Shown here: one piece after another, positions 43,914 to 52,740 of the stretch
Numbering within the stretch: position 1 is the first letter of the stretch
How the letters are laid out: each line of letters starts with the position of its first letter
Assembly (NCBI GenBank): GCA_025194985.1
Contig: JAOANE010000048.1
Location: 22,814-86,813, forward strand
Source of the DNA: Regnicoccus frigidus
GTDB lineage: Bacteria; Cyanobacteriota; Cyanobacteriia; PCC-6307; Cyanobiaceae
Reading direction: 5' to 3'
Length of the DNA stretch: 64,000 nt
Notes under the pieces: generated by a model
Database searches by the model: none
What the model was told of the DNA's origin: nothing
The model's input: the letters and a program-made list of their open reading frames with translations, nothing else
Position numbers and translations under genes: made by a program

Positions 43914-44441
43914 TTGCTGGCGCCGGACCCCGTGCTCTCCCGTCTTCTGCTTCTGCCCCTGCTCGCTCCCCTGCTGGCGGTCCTGCTGGTCGCGGCGATC
44001 AACCCCCGGCCGACGACTTCGCTGCGGCTGTTGATCTGGAGCTTGCCGGCCTTGCCGCTGGGTGCCTGGATCGGTCTGGCTGGCGCTGGCGGTGCAGCCC
44101 TCAGTGCCGGCTTCACCGCCCTGGCCCTGAAGCAGGGCGCGATTCCAGCGCCAGCGAACCCCAGGCAAGAGCCAGCACAGGCGCAACGGCGAAGCAGCCG
44201 TCGCAACGACGAGGATCCAGGTCGCCAGAAACCGGAGAGAGCCAGCCGCAGCCAGCCGTTCACGCCGCCGGCCTGGTCTGGCCCCGAGCGGGCCCCCCAG
44301 GATCCGCTGCCCACCGTCTCTGTCCCCTTTCGGGTGATTCGGCGGGGCCCAGCGACAGTTGCTGGGCCAGTGGAGCAGGCGCGGGCCACCGCCATGACGC
44401 CTGAAGAGGGCTGGGACGCTCCCTTGGCGGAGGATTGGTGA
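43914..44441 (+). CDS. Hypothetical membrane-anchored protein
   Basis: 175 residues from a TTG (a GTG at 43932 is an alternative). Two N-terminal hydrophobic helices (about 8-30 and 38-72) are followed by a long charged, Pro/Arg/Gln-rich, probably disordered tail (EPAQAQRRSSRRNDEDPGRQ region) and a short conserved-looking end with VSVPFRVIRRG. No known motif. It precedes the DUF2996 gene. Confidence 0.5.
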   Translation: MLAPDPVLSRLLLLPLLAPLLAVLLVAAINPRPTTSLRLLIWSLPALPLGAWIGLAGAGGAALSAGFTALALKQGAIPAPANPRQEPAQAQRRSSRRNDEDPGRQKPERASRSQPFTPPAWSGPERAPQDPLPTVSVPFRVIRRGPATVAGPVEQARATAMTPEEGWDAPLAEDW

Positions 44442-44487
44442 GACGCCCCTAAAGTTGCGCGAAGGTTCCCTATCGAGGTCTGTGCCC

Positions 44488-44928
44488 GTGAGCGATTCAG
44501 CCAGCCCCGCCCCCAAGACTGAAGCCAAAGCCAAGCCGGCAGCGGCGGCAGTCAAAGCCAAGCCGCCCGCTCCGGAAGACAAGCCATTTGCGGAGTTCAT
44601 CCCCCAGCTCTTCCTGCCGGCCCTGACCAAGGAGATCAAGTCCTATGGAGGTCCGGATGTGGAGCTGAGCTTCCTGGAAGCCCCCATGCCGGTGGTGGGC
44701 TTTTCCTGTTGGCAGGTGCTCGGCGTTCTCCCGGGTGGCCGGCGCTTCTGGCTGTGCTTCACCGCCGCCCAGATCGGCTCCGCCAAGACCATCGCCCTGG
44801 CCGAATCAGGCAGTGAACCCAGCCTGCTGGAGCCCTTCTTGATTGATGAGCGCAAGACCACCCTGGCCCTGCTGCTCTCCCGGGTGGTCTCCCGGCTCAA
44901 TGGCCAGAAATGGCTCGGCCCGAACTGA
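44488..44928 (+). CDS. DUF2996 domain protein
   Basis: 146 residues from the GTG at 44488, which has a GAGG ribosome site about 9 nt upstream. The first ~35 residues are an Ala/Lys/Pro-rich low-complexity linker. The DUF2996 core follows (FIPQLFLPALTKEIKSYGGP, then CWQVLGVLPGGRRFWLCFT, then LLLSRVVSRLNGQKWLG). Cyanobacteria-specific, function unknown. Upstream of acsF. Confidence 0.82.
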   Translation: MSDSASPAPKTEAKAKPAAAAVKAKPPAPEDKPFAEFIPQLFLPALTKEIKSYGGPDVELSFLEAPMPVVGFSCWQVLGVLPGGRRFWLCFTAAQIGSAKTIALAESGSEPSLLEPFLIDERKTTLALLLSRVVSRLNGQKWLGPN

Positions 44929-45020
44929 GCAACCACGCAGATCGCTGCCGCTCTTCACATCGCGGCATCCAGGCGCTGAAGCCTCCTACGATGGGGGCAC
45001 CATTTTGCTGAAGCGCACGC

Positions 45021-46103
45021 ATGGTGCCTCCGATCGCCGCCCCCAGCGCCCCTGCCGGCTCGCAGGCCCAGGCGTTCAAAGAACCCGTCAAGGACACAAT
45101 CCTGACGCCGCGGTTCTACACCACCGATTTCGACGCCATGGCGGCGATGGATCTGCGGCCCAACGAGGTGGAGCTCGAAGCCATCTGCGAAGAGTTCCGC
45201 AAGGATTACAACCGCCATCACTTCGTTCGCAACGCCGAATTCGATGGCGCCGCCGACAAGCTCGATCCCGCAACCCGCAAGGTGTTTGTGGAGTTCCTGG
45301 AGCAGAGCTGCACGTCGGAATTCTCCGGTTTCCTGCTCTACAAGGAACTCAGCCGCCGCATCAAAGAGAAAAACCCCTTGTTGGCGGAATGCTTTGCGCA
45401 CATGGCCCGCGATGAAGCGCGCCACGCCGGCTTCCTCAACAAGTCGATGGGTGATTTCGGTCTGCAGCTCGACCTGGGCTTCCTGACCGCCAATAAGGCG
45501 TACACCTTCTTCCAGCCGAAGTTCATCTTCTACGCCACCTACCTCTCTGAGAAGATCGGCTACTGGCGCTACATCGCCATCTATCGCCACCTGCAGCAGC
45601 ATCCAGAGAGCAAGATTTTCCCGATCTTCAACTTCTTCGAGAACTGGTGCCAGGACGAAAATCGCCACGGCGACTTCTTCGATGCCCTGATGAAAGCCCA
45701 GCCAGACACCGTGCGCGGTCTTCAGGCCCGTTTGTGGTGCCGCTTCTTCCTACTGGCCGTGTTCGCCACCATGTATGTGCGCGACGTGGCCCGCAAGGAG
45801 TTCTACGAGGCCCTCGGCCTAGATGCCCGCAGCTACGACAAGATGGTGATCGAGAAAACCAACGAAACCTCCGCCAAGGTGTTTCCCGTGGTGCTCAATG
45901 TCGCCCACCCCAAGTTCTACGAGCGGCTTGAGCGGATCGTCACCAACAACAGCGCCCTGAGCGCTGCTGATCAGTCCGGTGGCTTCGCCCCGATCCGCAT
46001 CCTGCGCAAACTGCCCTTCTGGGCGGCCAATGGCCTGGAGATGGCCAAGCTCTTCTTGATGGCTCCGATCCGCAGCGAAGACTTCCAACCTGCGGTGCGC
46101 TGA
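45021..46103 (+). CDS. acsF: Aerobic Mg-protoporphyrin IX monomethyl ester cyclase
   Basis: 360 residues. Diiron oxygenase that forms ring E of chlorophyll. The two carboxylate-bridged iron motifs are visible: the first with SEFSGFLLYKELSRRIK and ARDEARHAGFLNKS, the second with FENWCQDENRHGDFF. Length and sequence are standard for AcsF/ChlE. No anaerobic BchE is seen. The 3' flank carries a 14-bp tandem repeat. Confidence 0.97.
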   Translation: MVPPIAAPSAPAGSQAQAFKEPVKDTILTPRFYTTDFDAMAAMDLRPNEVELEAICEEFRKDYNRHHFVRNAEFDGAADKLDPATRKVFVEFLEQSCTSEFSGFLLYKELSRRIKEKNPLLAECFAHMARDEARHAGFLNKSMGDFGLQLDLGFLTANKAYTFFQPKFIFYATYLSEKIGYWRYIAIYRHLQQHPESKIFPIFNFFENWCQDENRHGDFFDALMKAQPDTVRGLQARLWCRFFLLAVFATMYVRDVARKEFYEALGLDARSYDKMVIEKTNETSAKVFPVVLNVAHPKFYERLERIVTNNSALSAADQSGGFAPIRILRKLPFWAANGLEMAKLFLMAPIRSEDFQPAVR

Positions 46104-46107
46104 ACCC

Positions 46108-46135
46108 AAGGTTTCGCGTCAAAGGTTTCGCATCA
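46108..46135 (+). repeat. 14-bp tandem repeat after acsF
   Basis: AAGGTTTCGCGTCA at 46108-46121 is followed by AAGGTTTCGCATCA at 46122-46135 (one mismatch) and a partial third AAGG. It lies in the 71-bp gap before tldD. Confidence 0.85.
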
Positions 46136-46174
46136 AAGGCCCCACAACACGTTCCACCACCCCACCCAAACCTC

Positions 46175-47611
46175 TTGGTTGCTTCCCCTCCCCTGGCCCT
46201 GGTTCAGCTCGATCCCTTCGACCTGAGCTGGCGATCGAGGCTGGAGCTGGTGCTGGCCTCAGGCCGCGCCGCCGGAGCCAGCCTGGTGGAAGTGTTTCTC
46301 GAGAGCACCGACCACATCGGTCTGCTGGCCGAGCAGGACAGCATCACCAATGTCAGCCCGGCGTTTGGCAAGGGCGCTGGCATCCGGGTGTTCCGCGAGG
46401 AGCGCGATGGCTTCGTCTCCACCAACGACCTCAGCGAGCGCGGGCTGATGGCGGCCCTGGAGCAGGCCCTCGGCATGCTTGGCCTGGAGCGCGGCAGCAG
46501 CGACTCCAGCCGCTTCGACGGCCTCTCAGGCCTGCGCGATTACGGCCAGAGCAAACAGGCCTGGTTGGATCATTGCCCCGGCTTGGGCGAGGCCACCAGC
46601 CGGCTTCTGGAGGGCACCGCCCTGCTCGAGCGCCACGGCCAGCACCTGCAGGCCCGCCGCGGCAGCTATGCCCGCGACTGGCAGGAGGTGATGGTGGCCG
46701 CCAGTGATGGCACCTTCGCCCGCGACATCCGGCTGCACCAGTCGGTGGGGCTCAATGCCCTGGCCGCCGATGGGGAGCACCGGGCCAGCCAGGGGCGGCG
46801 CTATGGCAGCAGCGATCGCCCCGATGACCTGCGCCAGTGGGACCCAGACGCTTCGGCCGCAGAGATCTGCGCCAGCGCCCAGGCCATGCTCCGCGCCGAT
46901 TACGTCGAAGCCGGCAGCTACCCGGTGGTGCTGGCCAACCGCTTCGGCGGTGTGATCTTCCACGAAGCCTGCGGCCACCTGCTCGAAACCACCCAGGTGG
47001 AGCGGGGCACCACCCCCTTCGCTGAGCAGGTGGGCAGCCCGATCGCCCATGCGGCGGTCACGGCGATCGATGAGGGCCTCAGCAGCGGCGCCTTCGGCAG
47101 CCTTTCGATGGACGACGAAGGCATGGAGCCTGAGCGCACCGTGCTGATCGAGAACGGCGTGCTCAAGCGCTTTCTCTCCGACCGGGCCGGCGAACTGCGC
47201 ACTGGGCACGCCCGCACCGGCAGCGGCCGACGCCAGAGCCATTCCTTCGCCGCCGCCAGCCGCATGCGCAACACCTTCATCGCCGCTGGCCCCCACAGCC
47301 CCGCTGACCTGATCGCCTCGATCGAGACCGGGCTGTATTGCAAGTCGATGGGTGGCGGCAGCGTCGGCCCCACCGGCCAGTTCAATTTTGCCGTCGAGGA
47401 GGGCTACCTGATCGAGAACGGAGAACTGGGAAAGCCGGTGAAGGGAGCCACCCTGATCGGTGAAGCCAAGGAGGTGATGCCACGCATCTCGATGTGTGCC
47501 AACGATCTGGAACTGGCCGCTGGCTTTTGTGGCTCGGTGAGCGGCAGCATCTTCGTGACGGTCGGCCAGCCCCACATCAAGGTCGACAGCATCACGGTGG
47601 GGGGGCGATGA
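46175..47611 (+). CDS. tldD: Metalloprotease TldD
   Basis: 478 residues. Zinc protease that acts with TldE/PmbA on peptides and peptide-derived natural products. The active site HEACGHLLE (HExxxH) is near residue 267, with the third ligand region downstream (CKSMGGGSVGPTGQFNFAV). Start is a TTG at 46175; no ATG is available nearby. The 3' end overlaps tldE by 4 bp, as expected for a heterodimer pair. Confidence 0.93.
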   Translation: MVASPPLALVQLDPFDLSWRSRLELVLASGRAAGASLVEVFLESTDHIGLLAEQDSITNVSPAFGKGAGIRVFREERDGFVSTNDLSERGLMAALEQALGMLGLERGSSDSSRFDGLSGLRDYGQSKQAWLDHCPGLGEATSRLLEGTALLERHGQHLQARRGSYARDWQEVMVAASDGTFARDIRLHQSVGLNALAADGEHRASQGRRYGSSDRPDDLRQWDPDASAAEICASAQAMLRADYVEAGSYPVVLANRFGGVIFHEACGHLLETTQVERGTTPFAEQVGSPIAHAAVTAIDEGLSSGAFGSLSMDDEGMEPERTVLIENGVLKRFLSDRAGELRTGHARTGSGRRQSHSFAAASRMRNTFIAAGPHSPADLIASIETGLYCKSMGGGSVGPTGQFNFAVEEGYLIENGELGKPVKGATLIGEAKEVMPRISMCANDLELAAGFCGSVSGSIFVTVGQPHIKVDSITVGGR

Positions 47612-49011
47612 GCATGGGCACCTCACTGAGCGCCACGACCCCAGCCGCTGCCAAGGCTCCTGGCCTCGATGCCGTCCAACTGGGCCAACAACTGGAACGC
47701 CTCGCCGGCGATCTGGGCATCGAGCGATGGGATCTCGGGGCCGCCTGCAGCACCGACACGTCCGTGCAGGTCGACCGGGGTGAAGCCAAGCAGCTCAAGG
47801 GCGCCCAACGCAGCTCGATCACCGTGCGGGTCTGGAACGGCGATGGCCTGGTGGGCATCACCAGCACCTCCGATCTCTCCAAGGCGGGCCTGGCGCGCGC
47901 CCTCGCCGGCGCCAAGGAAGCCAGCGCCTATGGCAACGCCAACGACACACCGGCCTTTTCACCCCTGGCGGGCGCTCCCCTGGAGCCCCTCGATCAACCG
48001 ATCCAAGACCCCCAGGCCATTCTCAGCCTGCTGACCACGCTCAAAGAGGCCGAGCGCGACCTGCTTGGTCGCCACGCAGCGATCACGACAGTTCCGTACA
48101 ACGGCCTGGCCCAGCGCGCCAGCGAGCGGATCTACCTCAACAGCGCCGGCGCCTGCCGCCAACAGCAACTCAGCACCGCCAGCCTCTACCTCTACGCCAG
48201 GGCCGAGGAAGCCGGCCGCAAGCCACGCAGCAGCGGTGCCGTGCGCCTGGCCTATGGCGCCAGCGAACTCGACATCGCCGGCTGCATTGATGAAGCCGCA
48301 GAGCTCACCATCTCCCACCTCGACTACGCCCCGATTGCCACGGGTTACTACACCTGTGTGTTCAGCCCCGAAGCGTTTCTCGACCTGGTCGGTGCCTTCA
48401 GCAATCTGTTCAACGCCCGGGCCGTGCTGGATGGCGTCAGCCTCAGCCATCGGGAGTCGCTGGGCGACAGCTTGGCCGTTCCCTTCCTCTCCATCCATGA
48501 CAACGGCCTGCACCCGGGCAACATCGGTGCCTCCAGCTTTGATGGCGAAGGCACGCCGGTGAGCCGCCTGGGTCTGATCGAAGATGGCGTTCTCAGCCAC
48601 TTCATGCACTCGGAGGCCACCGCCCGTGCCTTCGGCGTCGCCCCCACCGGCCATGCCGGCCTGGGGGCCAAGGTGTCGGTGGGTGCGAACTGGTTTGAAG
48701 TCGGCTCCGGCAGCAGCGCTGGCGGCGCCCAGGGGCTGGATCGTCACAGCGCCGACGGCGTGGTCTGGATTGATTCCCTCTCAGCGCTGCATGCCGGCGT
48801 CAAAGCCAGCCAGGGTTCGTTTTCGCTGCCCTTTGATGGCTGGTTGATCCAGGGCGGTGAAACCCGCTCGATCGAGGCGGCCACCGTGGCCGGCGACATC
48901 CGCCAGGTGCTCAAGGCTTTGGTGGGCTTTGAAGGAGAGGCCAAGGTCACCCCCGATGGCCTCTGCCCTCACGTGTGGGTGGAAGGCTTGTCGATCACCG
49001 GCGACGCCTGA
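47608..49011 (+). CDS. tldE: TldE/PmbA family metalloprotease partner
   Basis: 467 residues from the ATG at 47608, which overlaps the tldD stop. Same fold as TldD but without the HExxxH motif, as in TldE/PmbA, where only TldD supplies zinc. Recognisable segments: VQVDRGEAKQLKGAQRSS, SLSHRESLGDSLAVPFLSI, GVLSHFMHSEATARAFG. TldDE is known for microcin maturation and CcdA antitoxin turnover in E. coli; the substrate here is unknown. Confidence 0.92.
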   Translation: MSMGTSLSATTPAAAKAPGLDAVQLGQQLERLAGDLGIERWDLGAACSTDTSVQVDRGEAKQLKGAQRSSITVRVWNGDGLVGITSTSDLSKAGLARALAGAKEASAYGNANDTPAFSPLAGAPLEPLDQPIQDPQAILSLLTTLKEAERDLLGRHAAITTVPYNGLAQRASERIYLNSAGACRQQQLSTASLYLYARAEEAGRKPRSSGAVRLAYGASELDIAGCIDEAAELTISHLDYAPIATGYYTCVFSPEAFLDLVGAFSNLFNARAVLDGVSLSHRESLGDSLAVPFLSIHDNGLHPGNIGASSFDGEGTPVSRLGLIEDGVLSHFMHSEATARAFGVAPTGHAGLGAKVSVGANWFEVGSGSSAGGAQGLDRHSADGVVWIDSLSALHAGVKASQGSFSLPFDGWLIQGGETRSIEAATVAGDIRQVLKALVGFEGEAKVTPDGLCPHVWVEGLSITGDA

Positions 49012-49062
49012 TCCGATGCGCCTGGTCGCCAGCCTCTCGGCTGCGGGGAAGAAGAAAGCGTC

Positions 49063-50091
49063 TTGAGGATCTTGTTCTGGGGCACCCCCGCTTACGCGGT
49101 GCCCAGCCTCGATGCCCTGGTGGCCGCCGGCCACGAACTGGTGGCTGTAGTGAGCCAGCCCGACCGCCGCCGGGGGCGAGGCTCCGCCTTTCTTCCATCA
49201 GCTGTCAAAGCACGCGCCCTGGAGCTCGGCCTGCCGGTGTTCACCCCCCAGCGCATCCGCAGGGAGGCAGAGCTGCAGGTTCAACTGGCTGCCCTTGGCG
49301 CCGATATCTCCGTGGTGGTGGCCTTCGGCCAGATTCTGCCTCCAGCCGTGCTCAACGAGCCGCCCCTGGGCTGCTGGAACGGCCACGGCTCGCTGCTGCC
49401 GCGCTGGCGCGGGGCCGCGCCGATTCAGTGGAGCCTGCTGGAAGGCGACGCCGAAACAGGCGTTGGCATCATGGCCATGGAAGAGGGCTTAGACACCGGG
49501 CCGGTGTTACTGGAGAAGCGGCTGACGATCGGCCTGCTCGAGAACGCCCAGCAACTGGCACTTCGCCTCAGCAAGCTCACCGCCGAGCTGCTGGTTGCGG
49601 CCATGCCCTTGATCGAGAAGGCAGGAGCTGGCCCGGAAGCCGAACGGCTGGCGCGGCTTGAGGTGCGGCCCCAGCCCAGCGCCAACGAGTGCTATGCCCG
49701 CCTGCTGGCCAAGAAGGATTTCCGCATCAACTGGAGCGCCTCAGCCCTGACACTCCATCGCCAGGTGATGGGGCTGTATCCCGGAGCGCACAGCATCTGG
49801 GGGGAGAAGCGGCTGAAGCTGCTGGTCAGCGAGCCCCTGGTGGCCAGGCTGGTGGACCAACTCAGCAGCCAGGCCGCCCAGCTGGCTCAGGCCTGGAACA
49901 ACCGGGACTCCAGCTCGCGCCCGACTGAGCAACCCGGCACGGTGCTGGAGGTGGTGCCATCCCTGGGACTGGTGGTCTCCACCGGCGGCTGCCCGCTGTT
50001 GATTCGCGAAGCCCAGCTAGAAGGAAAGGCCCCCGCCCGAGGCCAGGCCCTACTCCAACAGCTGGGGGCCAAGGCGGGAGATCGGCTGTAA
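49063..50091 (+). CDS. fmt: Methionyl-tRNA formyltransferase
   Basis: 342 residues. Formylates initiator Met-tRNA. N-terminal Rossmann domain begins RILFWGTPAYAVPSLDAL; the catalytic Asn/His are in NGHGSLLPRWRGAAPIQ and the Asp in MEEGLDTGPVLL. The C-terminal OB-like tRNA domain covers about 215-335. TTG start at 49063 with GGGGAAGAAG upstream; the family aligns from this residue. Confidence 0.95.
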   Translation: MRILFWGTPAYAVPSLDALVAAGHELVAVVSQPDRRRGRGSAFLPSAVKARALELGLPVFTPQRIRREAELQVQLAALGADISVVVAFGQILPPAVLNEPPLGCWNGHGSLLPRWRGAAPIQWSLLEGDAETGVGIMAMEEGLDTGPVLLEKRLTIGLLENAQQLALRLSKLTAELLVAAMPLIEKAGAGPEAERLARLEVRPQPSANECYARLLAKKDFRINWSASALTLHRQVMGLYPGAHSIWGEKRLKLLVSEPLVARLVDQLSSQAAQLAQAWNNRDSSSRPTEQPGTVLEVVPSLGLVVSTGGCPLLIREAQLEGKAPARGQALLQQLGAKAGDRL

Positions 50092-50153
50092 ATCTGCGGC
50101 ACAACTGGCTATTCTCACCGCCACAAACAACCCACGCGGCTGCCGACCGATCC

Positions 50154-50423
50154 ATGGCCATCCAACTCCCCAAGCAGGCACGCAAGGAGGCCGTGGCTTC
50201 GATTATCAATTACTTCCACGACTCCAGGGAAGAAGAGATCGGAACCATTGCTGCCGGGGGGCTGCTGGAGCTGTTCTTGACTGAAATCGCCCCGAGCATC
50301 TATAACAAAGCCGTGTCAGACGTTCTGGGCAGAATCAGAAATCACATCGCCGAACTAGACATTGACCTGAACGAAGAAGAATTTCCCGCATCGGCAAGCA
50401 GGCAGGGGCGTGCTGATCTCTAA
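50154..50423 (+). CDS. DUF2164 domain protein
   Basis: 89 residues. The pattern (AIQLPKQARKEAVASIINYF, EEEIGTIAAGGLLELFLTEI, IYNKAVSDVL, DLNEEEFP) is that of DUF2164, a small helical bacterial family of unknown role. Soluble and acidic at the C-terminus. The codon use is less GC-biased than in fmt. Confidence 0.87.
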   Translation: MAIQLPKQARKEAVASIINYFHDSREEEIGTIAAGGLLELFLTEIAPSIYNKAVSDVLGRIRNHIAELDIDLNEEEFPASASRQGRADL

Positions 50424-50447
50424 CCTTTACCCAGCAGAGTCCAAGCA

Positions 50448-50672
50448 ATGGGCATAAAATCAAAAGAACCATTCCTTAGTGGAATTGCCCTGCTGCTTTT
50501 AAGCAGCGCATTGGTGGCCTGTGCTGGATCGTCTCCGAGCAACACCACGCCGTCTGCAGCCGAGCAGAAATCTCCACTGCTTGTGCCTCTCGATCAGGCC
50601 AGGGAAGCCGCCAAAGAACTGGAAGCCAAACAACTCGAACGGCAGAATGCTGCAGTTGAAGCGGTCCAATGA
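50448..50672 (+). CDS. Small predicted lipoprotein
   Basis: 74 residues: short charged start, hydrophobic core (SGIALLLLSSALVACAG) with an LVAC lipobox, then a Ser/Pro linker and a helical, Gln/Ala/Glu-rich tail (DQAREAAKELEAKQLERQ) that could form a coiled coil. No family recognised. It lies 71 bp from the left end of the IS, so its 3' context has been changed by the insertion. Confidence 0.65.
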   Translation: MGIKSKEPFLSGIALLLLSSALVACAGSSPSNTTPSAAEQKSPLLVPLDQAREAAKELEAKQLERQNAAVEAVQ

Positions 50673-50743
50673 AGAGATACAGCGGGATTCCTGAAAAACA
50701 AAACCAAGGCACTCGCGCACAATGCAGGTGCTTCCCCGAAACA

Positions 50744-51985
50744 CAGGGCTGATTGAAAGTCTGTCACAAGCGAGCTTGGCGTTGCTGCGAGCATTGGGTT
50801 TGGTCGGCGGGAATGGATCCCTTCTTTGCCAGAACCCTCTCCTGCTAATGCCTCTGCCGACCTGATCAGCTTTCTGCAGGCGATCCCAGAGGGACGGATG
50901 CGTCGTGGGGTGCGCTTCCCCCAGTGGTTTCTGCTCCTGGTGGCGGTCCTCGGGATCTTGAGTGGCTGCCAGAGCCTGCGGGATCTGGAGCGCTTTGCCC
51001 TCCGCCATCACGCTGCGCTGAACCAGGCGTTGGGTCTTGAGCTCAGGCGGCCACCCACTGATTCCACCTTCCGCTATCTGTTCCTGCAGGTTGATGTGGC
51101 CGAGATCTGCCGGCAGCTGCAGGGGTGGATGCTCGCCCAGATCCCAGGTGGTGCGATGGGTCTTGATCAGCTCGTGTGCGACGGCAAGACACTCCGCGGC
51201 TCGATTGTCCAGACCGACGGTGGCGGCGGTGCGTTCATTTCTCAGGTGACGCTCTACTCCAAGACCCTGGGTGTGGCCATTGCCCAGGCCACCTACGACA
51301 CCCGTGAATCTCACGAGCGTGCCGTACTGCGGGAGCTGTTGGCCACGATGGATCTCGACGGCGTCTTGATCCAGGCCGACGCGCTTCATACCCAGAAACC
51401 GTTTTTCGGCAGCTCACGGAGCAGGGGGCCGACTTCCTCCTCACAGTGAAAGCAAACCAAAGGACCCTGCATCGCCAGATCGGCGAGCAGTTCCTCTACT
51501 CCCGCAAGATCCCTCTCACAGCAATGGTTTCTGAACGCAGCCATGGACGCGACACCACCTGGATACTCAGGGCCAAACAGGCTCCTGACTTCATCAACGA
51601 GGCCTGGCCCGGCAGTAGCTGGATTGTTGAACTTGTCGTCAGTGGCAAGCGTCATGGCAAGCCCTCCCTCCAGCGGCACCTTTTTCTCACCAGCCTGCGC
51701 ACCACGCCAAAAGCCCTGCTGCAACTGGTGAGGGACCGCTGGTGCATTGAAAGCTGGCACTGGATCCGCGATACCCAGCTCCATGAAGATGAACACCGTT
51801 ATGGCGGCCCCGGCGCTGCCGTGCTGGCCACGCTGAGGACCCTGGCCCTCAACCTGCTCGGGCTGCACGGCCACTACTCGGTGAGAGCTGGGCTGGCTGA
51901 GGTGGCCCACGACATCGCCAAGCTGCTCACAATGGCTGGGATCAGGCCAGGATGGGCGACTTGATCAGACTTTCAATCAGCCCTG
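50744..51985 (+). mobile_element. ISAs1-type insertion sequence with perfect 20-bp inverted ends
   Basis: 1242 bp. Left end CAGGGCTGATTGAAAGTCTG at 50744-50763; its exact reverse complement is at 51966-51985. It carries one transposase region, now frameshifted. The flanks do not repeat: ccgaaaca before and attgcagc after, so no target duplication is visible. The right end lies inside the DUF262 gene and supplies its current stop codon. Confidence 0.92.
50826..51964 (+). pseudogene. ISAs1-family DDE transposase, frameshifted
   Basis: Two overlapping frames (50826-51449 and 51446-51964) together give a full ISAs1 transposase. N-terminal DDE_Tnp_1-associated region, first Asp in LVCDGKTLRGS, second in VLIQADALHTQKP, Glu in WCIESWHWIRDTQLHEDEHR. 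The frame breaks at the five-T run 51402-51406: with one more T the sequence reads on as FFRQLTEQGADFLLTVKANQ. ISAs1 transposases are normally one ORF, and the site is not a canonical slippery heptamer, so loss of function is the simplest reading. Confidence 0.88.
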
Positions 51986-52740
51986 ATTGCAGCCGTAGGC
52001 CGCCAGTGGTGGCTGTACAGCTGCTCCTGGTGTTCAGGAGGTTGGCCCATGAGCACGAAGTTGCGGATCAGATCGGCCTGGGAGAGCTCCCGGCCGGTTG
52101 AGTTCATGCTCTCGAAGATCAGCTGGGGGTTGTCCTGATCCCTGGAGAGGGCCACATCCACCACCAGCAACTTGCTGATCCCGCGGCACACCACCGACAG
52201 ATCTGTGGCGGGCTTGCGCAGCTGCTCGAGGAAGAAGGCGTGGTTATCGGTGATGCGAATCGAGGGCTTCGGCGGTAGTGGCGCCCCGCGTCCTTCCACC
52301 AGAGCGTTCAAGGTGGTGCGATCGGTATCGGAGAGCAGCAGCTTGAAACGCTTGTCGCCCTTTTGGAGCCGGTTGATCAGGTAGTACTCGCGGACCATGT
52401 CCGGCGCAAAGCCTTCAATGGGCTCCTGCTGCTCTTCTGGCAACTTCGCGAGCACTTCGGCGAGGGCGGTGAGCAGCAGGGTGACGGTGGTCAGCCGCTG
52501 CTGGCCATCGATCACCAACTTGGGCGCCCGCACGGCGAGGTTGCCGAGGCCTTCATCGATGTGCACCACCGAGCCGATGAAGTGGACGCCAATCTCCTCA
52601 GAAGCACCAGTCCGGAGGATGTCGGCTCAGAGCTGCTCACATTCCTGACGGGTCCAGGAGTAGGTGCGCTGGTAGATCGGGATGATGAATTGCTGGACTG
52701 CGTGCAGGATCTGGAGAAGTTTGGCTTCGGTGGCTTTCAT
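51986..52740 (-). pseudogene. DUF262 (GmrSD-like/ParB-fold) gene, nonsense mutation and IS-truncated
   Basis: From the ATG at 52740 the frame reads MKATEAKLLQIL...IPIYQRTYSWTRQECEQL, then TGA at 52627-52629 where the family has Trp (QLWADI). It continues in frame through FIGSVVHID and the hallmark VIDGQQRLTTVTLLLTAL to LYSHHWRP, where the IS end cuts it at 51985. The C-terminal half, including any DUF1524 nuclease domain, is gone. DUF262 proteins occur in type IV restriction (GmrSD) and beside type I systems. The ATG overlaps the hsdS stop. Confidence 0.88.

Noticed and set aside
49017..49065. Short leader peptide before fmt
   Set aside because: 16 codons with no ribosome site; the AG-rich stretch is better read as the ribosome site of the TTG start of fmt.
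51396..51410. Programmed -1 frameshifting in the ISAs1 transposase
   Set aside because: Only five T are present and the zero-frame context is G TTT TTC, not a canonical slippery heptamer; the family uses a single ORF.
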